A stretch of DNA of 21,585 bases from DASVHS01 sp036390755 (GTDB lineage Bacteria; Acidobacteriota; Thermoanaerobaculia; Gp7-AA8): positions 1-21,585 of the forward strand of contig DASWBH010000485.1 in assembly GCA_036390755.1 (NCBI GenBank), in the 5' to 3' direction. Below are positions 1-6,068 of this stretch, piece by piece; within the stretch, counting starts at the first letter, position 1; each line of letters begins with the position of its first letter. Both the position numbers and the translations under genes were made by a program. The notes beneath the pieces are model-generated. The model did not search any database and had not been told where the DNA came from. It saw only the letters and a list, made by a program, of their open reading frames with translations.

Positions 1-102
1 ATCGGGCTGCTGCTGCTCGCGCTGGCCGGTCTGTTCGACCCCTTTTTCGATTTCCGACACTTAAAGCGAAAGGATGACTCTCATGAAAGTCATACTGACT
101 GA
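1..102 (+). CDS. C-terminal tail of a membrane protein, probably DUF2232 family (partial)
   Basis: Frame 1 is open from the window edge to a TGA at 100-102. It encodes 33 residues beginning with a hydrophobic stretch (IGLLLLALAGLFDPFFDFRH) followed by a charged tail. A final transmembrane helix ending in a Gly-Leu-x-Asp...Asp-Phe-Arg motif is, from memory, typical of DUF2232 (YybS-like) multi-pass proteins. These are commonly encoded between rpsR and rplI in bacterial ribosomal operons, and the gene directly downstream is rplI. The tail overlaps the rplI start by 20 nt, which suggests translational coupling. Only the last helix is visible, so the family call rests on context and one short motif; another membrane protein is possible. 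Confidence 0.5.
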   Translation: MGLLLLALAGLFDPFFDFRHLKRKDDSHESHTD

Positions 103-592
103 GGAGATTCGCGGCCTCGGCACGCGCGGCGACGTCGTCAACGTCAAGGACGGGTACGCGCGCAATTTCCTGATCCCGAAAAATCTGGCGCGCGAAGCGA
201 CGCCTGGTAACCTGAAGTCGGTCGACCAGGAGCGCAAGAAATGGGCGCTGCTGGCCCAGCAGGAGAAGACGGTCGCCGAGAAAGCTGCCGCAAGCGTGCA
301 GGGCGTGAAGATCACCGTGCAGAAGCGGGTCGGCGAGAACGGCCAGCTTTTCGGCTCCGTCACGGCAAACGAGATCGCAGATGCGCTGGAAGCGAAAGGC
401 ATCGACGTGGACAAGCGCCGCATCGAGCTCGCGCATCCGATCAAGTCGCTCGGCGTTCACGACGTCGACGTGCGTCTGCACCGCGAGGTGAGTGCGCACA
501 TCCAGGTCGAGGTGGTTCCGATCGGCGTGGAGAAGATCGAAGAGCCTGCCGCGCCAGCCCCTGCTCCGCCCGCCCCGGCCGCCCAGCCGTAG
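83..592 (+). CDS. rplI: 50S ribosomal protein bL9
   Basis: Encodes bL9, a two-domain protein that binds 23S rRNA near the base of the L1 stalk. The N-terminus (MKVILTEEIRGLGTRGDVV, then VKDGYARNFLIPKNLA) is the canonical bL9 signature. It is followed by a long connecting helix rich in Lys, Glu and Ala and a C-terminal domain with GQLFGSVTANEIADAL. I chose the ATG at 83 over the in-frame ATG at 74 because an AAAGGA Shine-Dalgarno sits at 69-74, 8 nt before it, and because bL9 normally starts MKVIL. At 169 aa it is about 20 residues longer than E. coli L9 (149 aa). The excess is a Pro/Ala-rich low-complexity tail (EEPAAPAPAPPAPAAQP). The methyltransferase ORF begins 6 nt downstream. Confidence 0.97.
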   Translation: MKVILTEEIRGLGTRGDVVNVKDGYARNFLIPKNLAREATPGNLKSVDQERKKWALLAQQEKTVAEKAAASVQGVKITVQKRVGENGQLFGSVTANEIADALEAKGIDVDKRRIELAHPIKSLGVHDVDVRLHREVSAHIQVEVVPIGVEKIEEPAAPAPAPPAPAAQP

Positions 593-598
593 CGCGCG

Positions 599-1705
599 AT
601 GAGCGACGACCGGTACGTCGACGCGCCTCCCGCGGGTGCGGCAGGGTGGGCGGAAGTGTGGCGCGAAAACCGGCGCTACCGCTCCGGCGGCGGCTTGCAG
701 TCGCTCCTGCAGAAAATCTTCCGTCGCGGTTCCGCTACCGACCTCGATCGGCAGCGGGACTTCAATCTGGCTCTGATCGATCTGCTGAACGACGTCCGCG
801 CGGAGATCGCGAAAGCACGCGACGACGCGCGAGCGGACGTCAACGCGTTGCAGGCCGACGTCCAGCGAGGCGACGAAGCTCTGGCCGCTGACGTCAAGTC
901 CTTTCGCGATCTGATCCCGATTGCGTCGCGGCGCAACGACGCGCTCGTCGCCGCGCTCGATCAGAAGATCGAGTCAGTTGGCGCGCGCCTGCGCGACATC
1001 ACGACTCCGATGCTCCGGACCGAGGACCGAGGACCGAGGACCGAGGACTTCATCTACCGCCGGCTCGAAGAGTCATTCCGCGGGAGCGAGCAACAGGTTC
1101 GCGAGTCGCTCGACGCCTATCTCGCCTTCGCGCGCGAGCACCAGCCGCTCTTCGACATCGGATGCGGCCGTGGCGAATTTCTCGCCCTCTGCCGCGAGGC
1201 CGGAATCACCGCGCGCGGATTCGATACGAACGAGCGATCGATCGCCGATCTGAAGCAGCGCGGCTTCGATGTCGCGCTCGCAGGCGTTCCGGAGTGCTTC
1301 CGCGGCGTCGCAGACGGATCGATCGGATCGATTCTCGCGACGCACGTCGTCGAACATCTTCCGGTCGAGGTGCTCTTCGAGCTCTACCGCCAGGCGTCGC
1401 GCGTGCTCCGTCGCGGTGCCCTGCTGATGATCGAGACGCCGAACGCGGAGTCGCTGCTCGTGACCGGCTCAGATTTCTGGCGCGATCCCACGCATCTCGC
1501 GCCGCGTCACCCCGCTGCTCTCGTGCTTCTTGCACGCGAGCACGGCTTCGACATCGAAGAGCTCCGCGCGGTGCATCCGTTTCCCGATGCGGCGCGGCTT
1601 CCGATTGCGGCGAACGACTCGCCCGACGTCCGGCGTCTTGCCGAGGCGATCAACGAGCGTTTTTTCGGCCCGCAGGACCTACGCCTGATCGTGCGGAAAC
1701 GATAG
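599..1705 (+). CDS. Coiled-coil plus class I SAM-dependent methyltransferase (WbdD-like)
   Basis: 368 aa. Residues 1-50 contain a basic WAEVWRENRRYRSGGG segment. Residues about 55-135 are charged and probably helical or coiled-coil. Residues about 150-368 form a class I methyltransferase. Motif I is FDIGCGRGEFL (about 184-194), the acidic strand is GFDTNE (about 207), and the post-motif is THVVEHLP (about 247-254). IETPNAESL and DPTHLAPRHP follow. The FRGSEQQVRESLDAYL lead-in plus the VVEHLP/ETPN/DPTH pattern matches methyltransferases often found in O-antigen and polysaccharide loci, including the methyltransferase part of WbdD. The substrate cannot be read from sequence. The linker at about 140-150 (RTEDRGPRTED) is encoded by a tandem 7-bp repeat. 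No Shine-Dalgarno is visible in the 6-nt gap after rplI, so coupling is likely. The 3' end overlaps the convergent rhomboid gene by 27 bp. Confidence 0.85.
   Translation: MSDDRYVDAPPAGAAGWAEVWRENRRYRSGGGLQSLLQKIFRRGSATDLDRQRDFNLALIDLLNDVRAEIAKARDDARADVNALQADVQRGDEALAADVKSFRDLIPIASRRNDALVAALDQKIESVGARLRDITTPMLRTEDRGPRTEDFIYRRLEESFRGSEQQVRESLDAYLAFAREHQPLFDIGCGRGEFLALCREAGITARGFDTNERSIADLKQRGFDVALAGVPECFRGVADGSIGSILATHVVEHLPVEVLFELYRQASRVLRRGALLMIETPNAESLLVTGSDFWRDPTHLAPRHPAALVLLAREHGFDIEELRAVHPFPDAARLPIAANDSPDVRRLAEAINERFFGPQDLRLIVRKR
1017..1048 (+). repeat. 7-bp tandem repeat tract A (unit GGACCGA, about 4.6 copies)
   Basis: Four perfect GGACCGA units run from 1017 to 1044, followed by a partial GGAC. 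The tract lies in frame inside the methyltransferase gene, at the junction between the coiled-coil and catalytic domains. Because 7 is not a multiple of 3, three units are read as one 7-residue period (RTEDRGP). It shares its 7-bp period and CGG-containing core with three other tracts in this window. Confidence 0.9.
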
Positions 1706-2335
1706 GCCGCCTTCGTCGTAAGGCTGCACGTCGATGATGCGATGGCTCGGGGGTGGCGGCGGGACGCGATGCGGCAGGAATCCCATCAGCAGACCCGAGA
1801 TGAGTCCGGCGATGTGCGCGACGTTGTCGATCTGCTTGACCTGAAATCCGAGCGCGACGTTGAGCAGCGCCCAGAACACGAGCTGCGCGAGGAGCCCGCG
1901 CGTCCACGGCTCATGACGCCACTGGGGCGAGCGGCGGATCGAGAAGATGAACGCGCCGAGGATGCCGAGGATCGCGCCGGACGCGCCGACGGAAGGACCG
2001 TGAGTGAACATCGAGCTCGCGATCGACGCGCAGGCGCCCGTCACGAAATAGACGAGCAGGAACCGCGTCGAGCCGAACATGATCTCGTACAGCATCCCGA
2101 GCTGGTACAGCGCCCACGAGTTCGCGGCCCAATGCAGCCAGCCGCCGTGCAGGAACATGCCGGTGAGAATGCGCCAGTACTCGTGGCGCTGCATCATGCC
2201 GGGCATGATCGCGCCCATCTGCACGAGGATCTCGTCATTCGACAACGCGCCGCTGAACCATTCGAACGCGAAGATGACGGCGATGATGACGAGAATCGAT
2301 GTCGTCGCCGGCGCGCGAGAAAGGCGAAACTTCAT
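1679..2335 (-). CDS. Rhomboid family intramembrane serine protease
   Basis: 218 aa, multi-pass inner-membrane protease of the S54 family, which cleaves transmembrane substrates within the bilayer. Hallmarks are the nucleophile motif GASGAILG (Ser119), the catalytic His in NVAHIAGLISG (His174), the FLHGGWLHWAANSWAL segment (residues 61-76) with the conserved His and Asn of the second core helix, and about six hydrophobic helices. The C-terminus is a soluble Pro-rich tail (VPPPPPSHR) of about 30 residues. An upstream in-frame extension exists, but the ATG at 2335 gives a proper N-terminus and overlaps the dehydrogenase stop as ATGA (2332-2335). This indicates coupled translation. The stop lies 27 bp inside the 3' end of the convergent methyltransferase gene. 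The natural substrate is unknown. Confidence 0.93.
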   Translation of the reverse strand: MKFRLSRAPATTSILVIIAVIFAFEWFSGALSNDEILVQMGAIMPGMMQRHEYWRILTGMFLHGGWLHWAANSWALYQLGMLYEIMFGSTRFLLVYFVTGACASIASSMFTHGPSVGASGAILGILGAFIFSIRRSPQWRHEPWTRGLLAQLVFWALLNVALGFQVKQIDNVAHIAGLISGLLMGFLPHRVPPPPPSHRIIDVQPYDEGGLSFPHDQA

Positions 2336-3114
2336 CGGCGCTCCATCATGAACGACACGCGCCGGAACATCGAGTGGGCGAATCGCGGGAAGAATTCTTT
2401 GAGCCGGACGAACAGCATGGCGTTGAACGGGAGAATGCGGCGGTAACGGCCGTCGATCGCGGCGTCGCACAGCGCGCGCGCGACGCTCTCCGGCCGGATG
2501 CCGGGAATCAGACGCGACGCGCCGGGCAACTTCTTGCGCTCTGCTTTCATGAAGAAATTGGTTTCGGTTGTGCCGGGGCAGACGAGTGCAACCTGCACGC
2601 CGCGCCTTATCACCTCATCCCGCAACGCCTCGGCGAAACCGGTGATGGCGAACTTCGTCGCTCCGTAAGTCCCCATGTTCGTATAACCCATCAGCCCCGC
2701 GATCGAGGAATTGAAGACGATCGATCCGCTGCGGCGTTCGAGCATCTGCGGCAGCACCGCCTGCGTACAGTGCAGCGCGCCGAAGTAGTTCGTCGCCATC
2801 ATCTGTTCTGCGTCTTCCGGCTTCGCCGTCTCGATCGGATCGAAGATTCCGAAGCCGGCGTTGTTCACGAGAACGTCGACTTCACCTGCTCGAGCGATGA
2901 GCGCGAAGCAGTCCTCGCGCTTCGTGACGTCAGCCGGAATGACCCTCGCGTCGACGCCGAGGGAGCGGCACTGGACGGCGACATTCTCGAGCTCCGCGGC
3001 GCGTCGCGCCGCGAGGACGACGTTCGCGCCACGCCGCGCAAACTCGAGCGCCGTCGCGCGTCCGATGCCGCTCGACGCACCTGTGATGATGACCATTTTC
3101 TGTTTGATTTCCAT
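2332..3114 (-). CDS. Short-chain dehydrogenase/reductase (classical SDR)
   Basis: 260 aa NAD(P)-dependent oxidoreductase with a Rossmann fold. Visible motifs are the cofactor loop TGASSGIG (11-18), AADVT-like acidic segment PADVT (60-64), NNAG (84-87), the catalytic Ser in FNSSIAG (136/137) and the active-site YGATK (Tyr150, Lys154). The Arg pair in LAARR (34-38), after the second strand, is compatible with NADPH preference, which is inference. The C-terminus (residues 225-260) is basic and hydrophobic, so membrane association is possible. SDR substrates cannot be predicted from these motifs. It is the first gene of a two-gene minus-strand unit with the rhomboid protease (ATGA overlap). No clear Shine-Dalgarno precedes the ATG at 3114. 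It is divergent from the aminotransferase gene across about 138 bp. Confidence 0.9.
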   Translation of the reverse strand: MEIKQKMVIITGASSGIGRATALEFARRGANVVLAARRAAELENVAVQCRSLGVDARVIPADVTKREDCFALIARAGEVDVLVNNAGFGIFDPIETAKPEDAEQMMATNYFGALHCTQAVLPQMLERRSGSIVFNSSIAGLMGYTNMGTYGATKFAITGFAEALRDEVIRRGVQVALVCPGTTETNFFMKAERKKLPGASRLIPGIRPESVARALCDAAIDGRYRRILPFNAMLFVRLKEFFPRFAHSMFRRVSFMMERR

Positions 3115-3161
3115 TGTGTCAGGATGCAGCTAACCCTCGGGCAAATGGCAGGTTTATAGCA

Positions 3162-3191
3162 TTGACAGTGAAAAACAGCGGAACCTATACT
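3162..3191 (+). promoter_or_regulatory. sigma70-type promoter of the aminotransferase gene
   Basis: TTGACA (3162-3167) matches the -35 consensus exactly. TATACT (3186-3191) matches 5 of 6 positions of the -10 box, with an 18-bp spacer. Transcription would start near 3198, giving a leader of about 55 nt before the ATG at 3253. It lies in the divergent region with the SDR gene. A TATAAA-like box on the minus strand nearby has no convincing -35 partner. Confidence 0.75.
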
Positions 3192-3240
3192 CGACTCGGC
3201 CCCGATCCCGGCTCACCACGAGTTGTCCGCAGCGAATCTT

Positions 3241-3247
3241 AGGGAGG
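3241..3247 (+). promoter_or_regulatory. Shine-Dalgarno AGGGAGG of the aminotransferase gene
   Basis: A strong purine-rich site 5 nt before the ATG at 3253. It settles the start there rather than at the upstream in-frame non-ATG start at 3223. Confidence 0.85.
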
Positions 3248-3252
3248 CCCCG

Positions 3253-4221
3253 ATGCCGTTCGAGGAAGTCAAAAAGATCTGGATGAACGGCCGCCTGGTC
3301 GACTTCGCGGACGCGAAGGTTCACGTCTTCACGCATGCCATCCACTACGGCTCGGGCATCTTCGAAGGCATCCGCTGCTACGTCACCAAGGACGGTCCGG
3401 CGGTGTTCCGCCTCGACGAACACCTCCGCCGGATGTTCGACAGTTGCCGCATCTATCGCATGGAAGTGCCGTTCTCGCCGGCGGAGACGAAGCAGGCCTG
3501 CCTCGACGTGATTCGCGCCAACAACTTCGACGATTGCTATCTGCGGCCGCTCGTCTACCGCGGCTTCCATTCGCTCGGCGTGAACCCGGCATCGTGCCCG
3601 GTCGACGTCATCGTCGGGGCCTGGCGGTGGGGCAAGTACCTCGGCGCCGACGCGCTCGAGCAGGGCGTCGACGTCCGCGTCTCGTCGTGGAATCGCATGG
3701 CGCCGAACACGTTTCCCGCGCTCGCAAAAGCGACCGCGAACTACATGAACTCGATCCTCATCCGCCAGGAAGCGGCGATCGACGGATATGCGGAAGGTAT
3801 CGCGCTCGACATCCACGGCTACGTGAGCGAAGGGTCGGGCGAGAACATCTTTCTCGTCCGCGACAATCGCATCCTGACGCCGCCGCTCGGCGCGTCCGTG
3901 CTCGCCGGCATCACCCGCGACACGATCATCCGTCTCGCCCGCGACCTTGGATACGAGGTCGTCGAGACGCTCGTTCCGCGCGAAGCGTTGTACATTGCCG
4001 ACGAAGTGTTCTTCACCGGCACGGCCGCGGAGGTCACTCCGATCCGGAGCATCGATCGAATTACGATCGGTGCCGGGAAGCGCGGCCCCGTCACCGAGAG
4101 AATTCAGAAAGAGTATTTCGCCTACATCGCCGGCGATGTCGCCGATCGCCACAAGTGGCTGACGCCCGTCTACGTCGAACGCCGCGCCACTTCCCGCAAA
4201 CCCTTCCTCGTAGCGACCTAG
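3253..4221 (+). CDS. ilvE: Branched-chain amino acid aminotransferase (class IV, PLP-dependent)
   Basis: 322 aa. Catalyses the last step of Val, Leu and Ile synthesis, transferring an amino group from glutamate to the branched-chain 2-oxo acid, in the cytoplasm. The N-terminal IWMNGRLVDFADAKVHVFTHAIHYGSGIFEGIRCY pattern (residues 9-43) is the classic IlvE start. The PLP lysine is Lys159 in ALAKATANYMNS. GYVSEGSGENIF (189-200) includes the conserved Glu, and the GITRDTIIRLA motif follows. Length fits IlvE (about 300-310 aa). The start is set by AGGGAGG at 3241-3247. The gene is monocistronic under the promoter at 3162-3191. Its stop lies only 5 nt from the convergent radC stop and no terminator hairpin is visible between them. 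D-amino-acid aminotransferase, from the same fold class, is a less likely alternative because the N-terminal motif is IlvE-type. Confidence 0.93.
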   Translation: MPFEEVKKIWMNGRLVDFADAKVHVFTHAIHYGSGIFEGIRCYVTKDGPAVFRLDEHLRRMFDSCRIYRMEVPFSPAETKQACLDVIRANNFDDCYLRPLVYRGFHSLGVNPASCPVDVIVGAWRWGKYLGADALEQGVDVRVSSWNRMAPNTFPALAKATANYMNSILIRQEAAIDGYAEGIALDIHGYVSEGSGENIFLVRDNRILTPPLGASVLAGITRDTIIRLARDLGYEVVETLVPREALYIADEVFFTGTAAEVTPIRSIDRITIGAGKRGPVTERIQKEYFAYIAGDVADRHKWLTPVYVERRATSRKPFLVAT

Positions 4222-4226
4222 GGAAC

Positions 4227-4898
4227 CTAGATCTGCCCTCGCTGGCGCATTGAATAGAACCTGTTGCCGCCGATCACGATGTGGTCGGCGAGATCGATGT
4301 CGCACAGCCGCAGCGACTCCGCCATCTTTCGCGTGAACATCAGATCCTCCGCTGACGGCGACGGATCGCCGGAGGGATGGTTGTGGTACAGCACGACCGC
4401 GGTGGCGTTTTCGTCGAGCGCGTGGCGGATGACATCGCGCGTCGAAACCGCGGCGTGATTGATCGTGCCGACGTAGATCTCGCGCTGCCGCAGGATGCGG
4501 TGCCGCGAATCGAGGAACGCCGCGCCGAGGCGCTCCTGGACGTGATGCGAGCAGGCGGTGACGAGCGCGCGGCCGAAGGCATCAGCGTCGTATGACGGCT
4601 GTTGATCGTTCTCGTGCGACGCGAGCCGCCGCGCGACCTCGAACGCAGCGATCAACTTGCTCGCTTTCGCCGGCCCGATGCCGGAAGTTTTCGAGAGCTG
4701 CGACGGCTCCCGCTTGCGCAAACAGGCCAGCCCGTCGCAGAGCAACTCGCGCGCAAGCTGGATGGCGTTCTTCCCCGGCACGCCTGAGCCGAGCAGGATG
4801 GCGATGAGCTCCGCGTCAGAAAGCGTCTCGGGCCCGTGCGCAAGCAGGCGCTCGCGGGGACGGTCGTCGGTAGGGAGATCGGAGATGAGGTCAGTCAT
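4227..4898 (-). CDS. radC: RadC family protein (JAB1/MPN-type)
   Basis: 223 aa, normal length for RadC. The N-terminal part has a conserved PRERLLAHGPETLSDAELIAILLGSG block (residues 14-39) and a helix-hairpin-helix SGIGPAKASKLIAA (72-85). The C-terminal MPN domain carries the metal motif HNHPSGDPSPSAED (His172, His174, Ser182, Asp185) and ends with DHIVIGGNRFYSMRQRG. The family was named from an E. coli radiation-sensitive mutant later traced elsewhere, and its biochemical role is still unclear. I chose the ATG at 4898 (MTDLISDLP). The longer ORF start would read through a 7-bp repeat array. No Shine-Dalgarno precedes 4898, because the repeat array abuts it. The stop of the upstream four-helix-bundle gene lies 5 nt inside radC, so translation may depend on coupling. 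Confidence 0.92.
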   Translation of the reverse strand: MTDLISDLPTDDRPRERLLAHGPETLSDAELIAILLGSGVPGKNAIQLARELLCDGLACLRKREPSQLSKTSGIGPAKASKLIAAFEVARRLASHENDQQPSYDADAFGRALVTACSHHVQERLGAAFLDSRHRILRQREIYVGTINHAAVSTRDVIRHALDENATAVVLYHNHPSGDPSPSAEDLMFTRKMAESLRLCDIDLADHIVIGGNRFYSMRQRGQI

Positions 4899-5280
4899 TT
4901 TGTGGGGTTCGGGGTTCGGAGTTCGGGGTTCGCGTTCGCACAATCAGCGAGTTGCGTAAACGGTTCAGTTTTCGCGAGACGTGATCGAGCAAGTCGATCA
5001 CATGAATCGTGTCCGCCACGTAGTGACGCCGTTGTGCGACTTTGAGTTCTGTCCATAGCTCTGCAGTCGAGCCCTGTGCGCACGACACGAATCGCGCGTA
5101 TTCGCGACGACTGTTCCGCGCGCGTCCCTCGGCCAGATTCGATGGAATTGAAAGGGCCGCACGCCGCATCTGCGGCAGCAACACGTAGCTCTCCTCACGC
5201 GGAAAGCAGCTTGTCAAGTCGTAAATCACGTCCACGAGTTCCATCCCGAGCTGCCAGACTTCGAGTGTCTCAATACCCAT
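4891..5280 (-). CDS. Four-helix-bundle protein, 23S rRNA-intervening-sequence type (TIGR02436/PF05635)
   Basis: 129 aa. It matches the family hallmarks: LEVWQLGMELVDVIYDLTSCFP (residues 6-27), then EESYVLLPQMRRAALSIPSNLAEG (29-52) and YARFVSCAQGSTAELWTELKVA. Homologues occur as the ORF inside intervening sequences of 23S rRNA genes and as free-standing genes, and are related to Avd proteins of diversity-generating retroelements. Function is unknown; a positively charged pentameric or four-helix bundle that binds nucleic acid is the usual model. The ATG at 5280 is favoured by GGAGGA at 5286-5291 and by the family N-terminus; the longer ORF merely reads the repeats. The last 15 or so residues (after LRNSLIV) are encoded by repeat tract B. 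The gene overlaps the sirtuin stop by 11 nt and the radC start by 8 nt. No reverse transcriptase or template repeat is nearby. Confidence 0.9.
   Translation of the reverse strand: MGIETLEVWQLGMELVDVIYDLTSCFPREESYVLLPQMRRAALSIPSNLAEGRARNSRREYARFVSCAQGSTAELWTELKVAQRRHYVADTIHVIDLLDHVSRKLNRLRNSLIVRTRTPNSEPRTPQND
4904..4931 (+). repeat. 7-bp tandem repeat tract B (GGGGTTC/GGAGTTC, 4 copies)
   Basis: Units at 4904, 4911, 4918 and 4925 read GGGGTTC, GGGGTTC, GGAGTTC and GGGGTTC. The tract lies just upstream of the radC start and encodes the last residues of the four-helix-bundle ORF (about RTPNSEPRTP). It is inverted relative to tract C at 5288-5322. Aligned against the reverse complement of tract C it matches at about 27 of 29 positions. 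Confidence 0.9.
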
Positions 5281-6016
5281 CTTTGTCCTCCGAACTCCGA
5301 ACTCCGAACCCCGAACTCCGAACCGCATTCGCAATTACCGGCACCTCCTCCGCCGCCCTTCCCGCCACCCGAAACATGCACGCGCTCGACACTTCGGGAT
5401 TCACCTCGATCGAGATTCCCCGCGCGAGCGAAACCAGCCCCGCTGCCGGGTAGACCACGCCCGAAGTGCCGATGACGAGCAGGAGGTCGGCGCCGATGAT
5501 CGCGACCGAGGCGCGGGCGAGTGCGTCTTCGGGCAGCAGTTCGCCGAACCAGACCACGTCGGGACGAAGGAGCGCGCCGCAGCGGCAGTGTGGCGGCAGC
5601 TTGTCGAGCGGATCGTCACAGACCGACGTCGTGCCCTCGCGCACGCAGCGCACGCGAAAGATGTTGCCGTGCAGTTCGATGATGTCGCCTGCTCCGGCGC
5701 GCGCGTGCAGGCCATCGACGTTCTGCGTGACGACGGTGGTGTTCGGGAGCTCCGCGATCGCGATGTGCGCGGCGTTCGGCTGCGCCTTGCGGATGAGGTC
5801 GCGGCGCCACTCGTACCACTGCCATACGAGATCCGGATCGCGGGCGAACGCTTCGGGAGTGGCGAGGTCCTCAGCGCGGAAGTCGCGCCAGAGACCACCC
5901 GGGCCGCGGAACGTAGGGATGCCGCTGTCGGCCGAAACGCCCGCGCCGGTGAACGCGACGATGCGCCGCGGTTTGTGTCTGCGGATCGCTTCGATCGCGC
6001 GATCCATCTCGCTCAT
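5270..6016 (-). CDS. NAD-dependent protein deacylase, class III sirtuin (CobB/Sir2-like)
   Basis: 248 aa, cytoplasmic. Removes acyl groups from lysine using NAD+. Motifs are AFTGAGVSADSGIPTFRG (21-38), TQNVDGLH (97-104), catalytic His116 in IELHGN, RPDVVWFGELLP (151-162) and LLVIGTSG (179-186). Tyr68 and Arg71 (YEWR) match the Y-x-x-R pocket of class III sirtuins, which favours desuccinylation or demalonylation. The putative zinc ligands are C124, C133, C144 and C146; the spacings (C-x8-C and C-x1-C) depart from the usual C-x2-C pairs. The core ends around residue 234. The tail SGFGVRSSEDKDGY is encoded by repeat tract C and the start of the four-helix-bundle gene, so it looks acquired. An 11-bp hairpin directly abuts the ATG, and no Shine-Dalgarno is evident; the ATG at 6007 is an alternative start. 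Confidence 0.93.
   Translation of the reverse strand: MSEMDRAIEAIRRHKPRRIVAFTGAGVSADSGIPTFRGPGGLWRDFRAEDLATPEAFARDPDLVWQWYEWRRDLIRKAQPNAAHIAIAELPNTTVVTQNVDGLHARAGAGDIIELHGNIFRVRCVREGTTSVCDDPLDKLPPHCRCGALLRPDVVWFGELLPEDALARASVAIIGADLLLVIGTSGVVYPAAGLVSLARGISIEVNPEVSSACMFRVAGRAAEEVPVIANAVRSSGFGVRSSEDKDGY
5286..5291 (-). promoter_or_regulatory. Shine-Dalgarno GGAGGA of the four-helix-bundle gene, overlapping repeat tract C
   Basis: On the minus strand GGAGGA is followed by a 5-nt spacer and ATG at 5280. Its first four bases are the end of the last 7-bp unit of tract C (5288-5322), so the repeat array itself supplies part of the ribosome-binding site. Confidence 0.7.
5288..5322 (-). repeat. 7-bp tandem repeat tract C (TTCGGAG/TTCGGGG on minus strand, 5 copies)
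   Basis: On the plus strand the units read CTCCGAA, CTCCGAA, CTCCGAA, CCCCGAA and CTCCGAA at 5288, 5295, 5302, 5309 and 5316. The tract encodes the C-terminal SGFGVRSSE extension of the sirtuin and is inverted with respect to tract B at 4904-4931. Confidence 0.92.
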
Positions 6017-6041
6017 GCGCGCCGAGGATACCTCGGCGCGC
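6017..6041 (-). other. Perfect 11-bp hairpin abutting the sirtuin start codon
   Basis: GCGCGCCGAGG (6017-6027) and CCTCGGCGCGC (6031-6041) pair perfectly across an ATA loop. The stem ends at the base next to the sirtuin ATG (6016). There is no U-tract on either side, so it is not an intrinsic terminator. In the leftward mRNA it would sequester the whole ribosome-binding region. Confidence 0.6.
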
Positions 6042-6068
6042 GAGCGAGTCTACGCTGTGTGGAGAGGG

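Larger units (their letters stand above)
4904..5322 (-). mobile_element. Putative IVS-like element: four-helix-bundle gene between inverted heptamer arrays
   Basis: The unit consists of tract C, the four-helix-bundle gene and tract B. In the leftward transcript the two arrays are complementary over about 28 nt with roughly two mismatches, so they could pair and enclose almost the whole ORF. The outer boundaries fall at the sirtuin C-terminus and the radC N-terminus, both of which appear altered at the repeats: the sirtuin has a repeat-encoded tail, and radC lacks its own ribosome-binding site. Intervening sequences in 23S rRNA have the same plan of terminal stem plus four-helix-bundle ORF. 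That this is a discrete mobile unit is inference. No target duplication is evident. Confidence 0.45.

Noticed and set aside
4891..5280. Avd subunit of a diversity-generating retroelement
   Set aside because: The protein family is related, but there is no reverse transcriptase, template/variable repeat pair or target gene in the window.
6017..6041. Intrinsic terminator between the SurA-like gene and sirtuin
   Set aside because: The stem is strong, but there is no T-tract on either strand.
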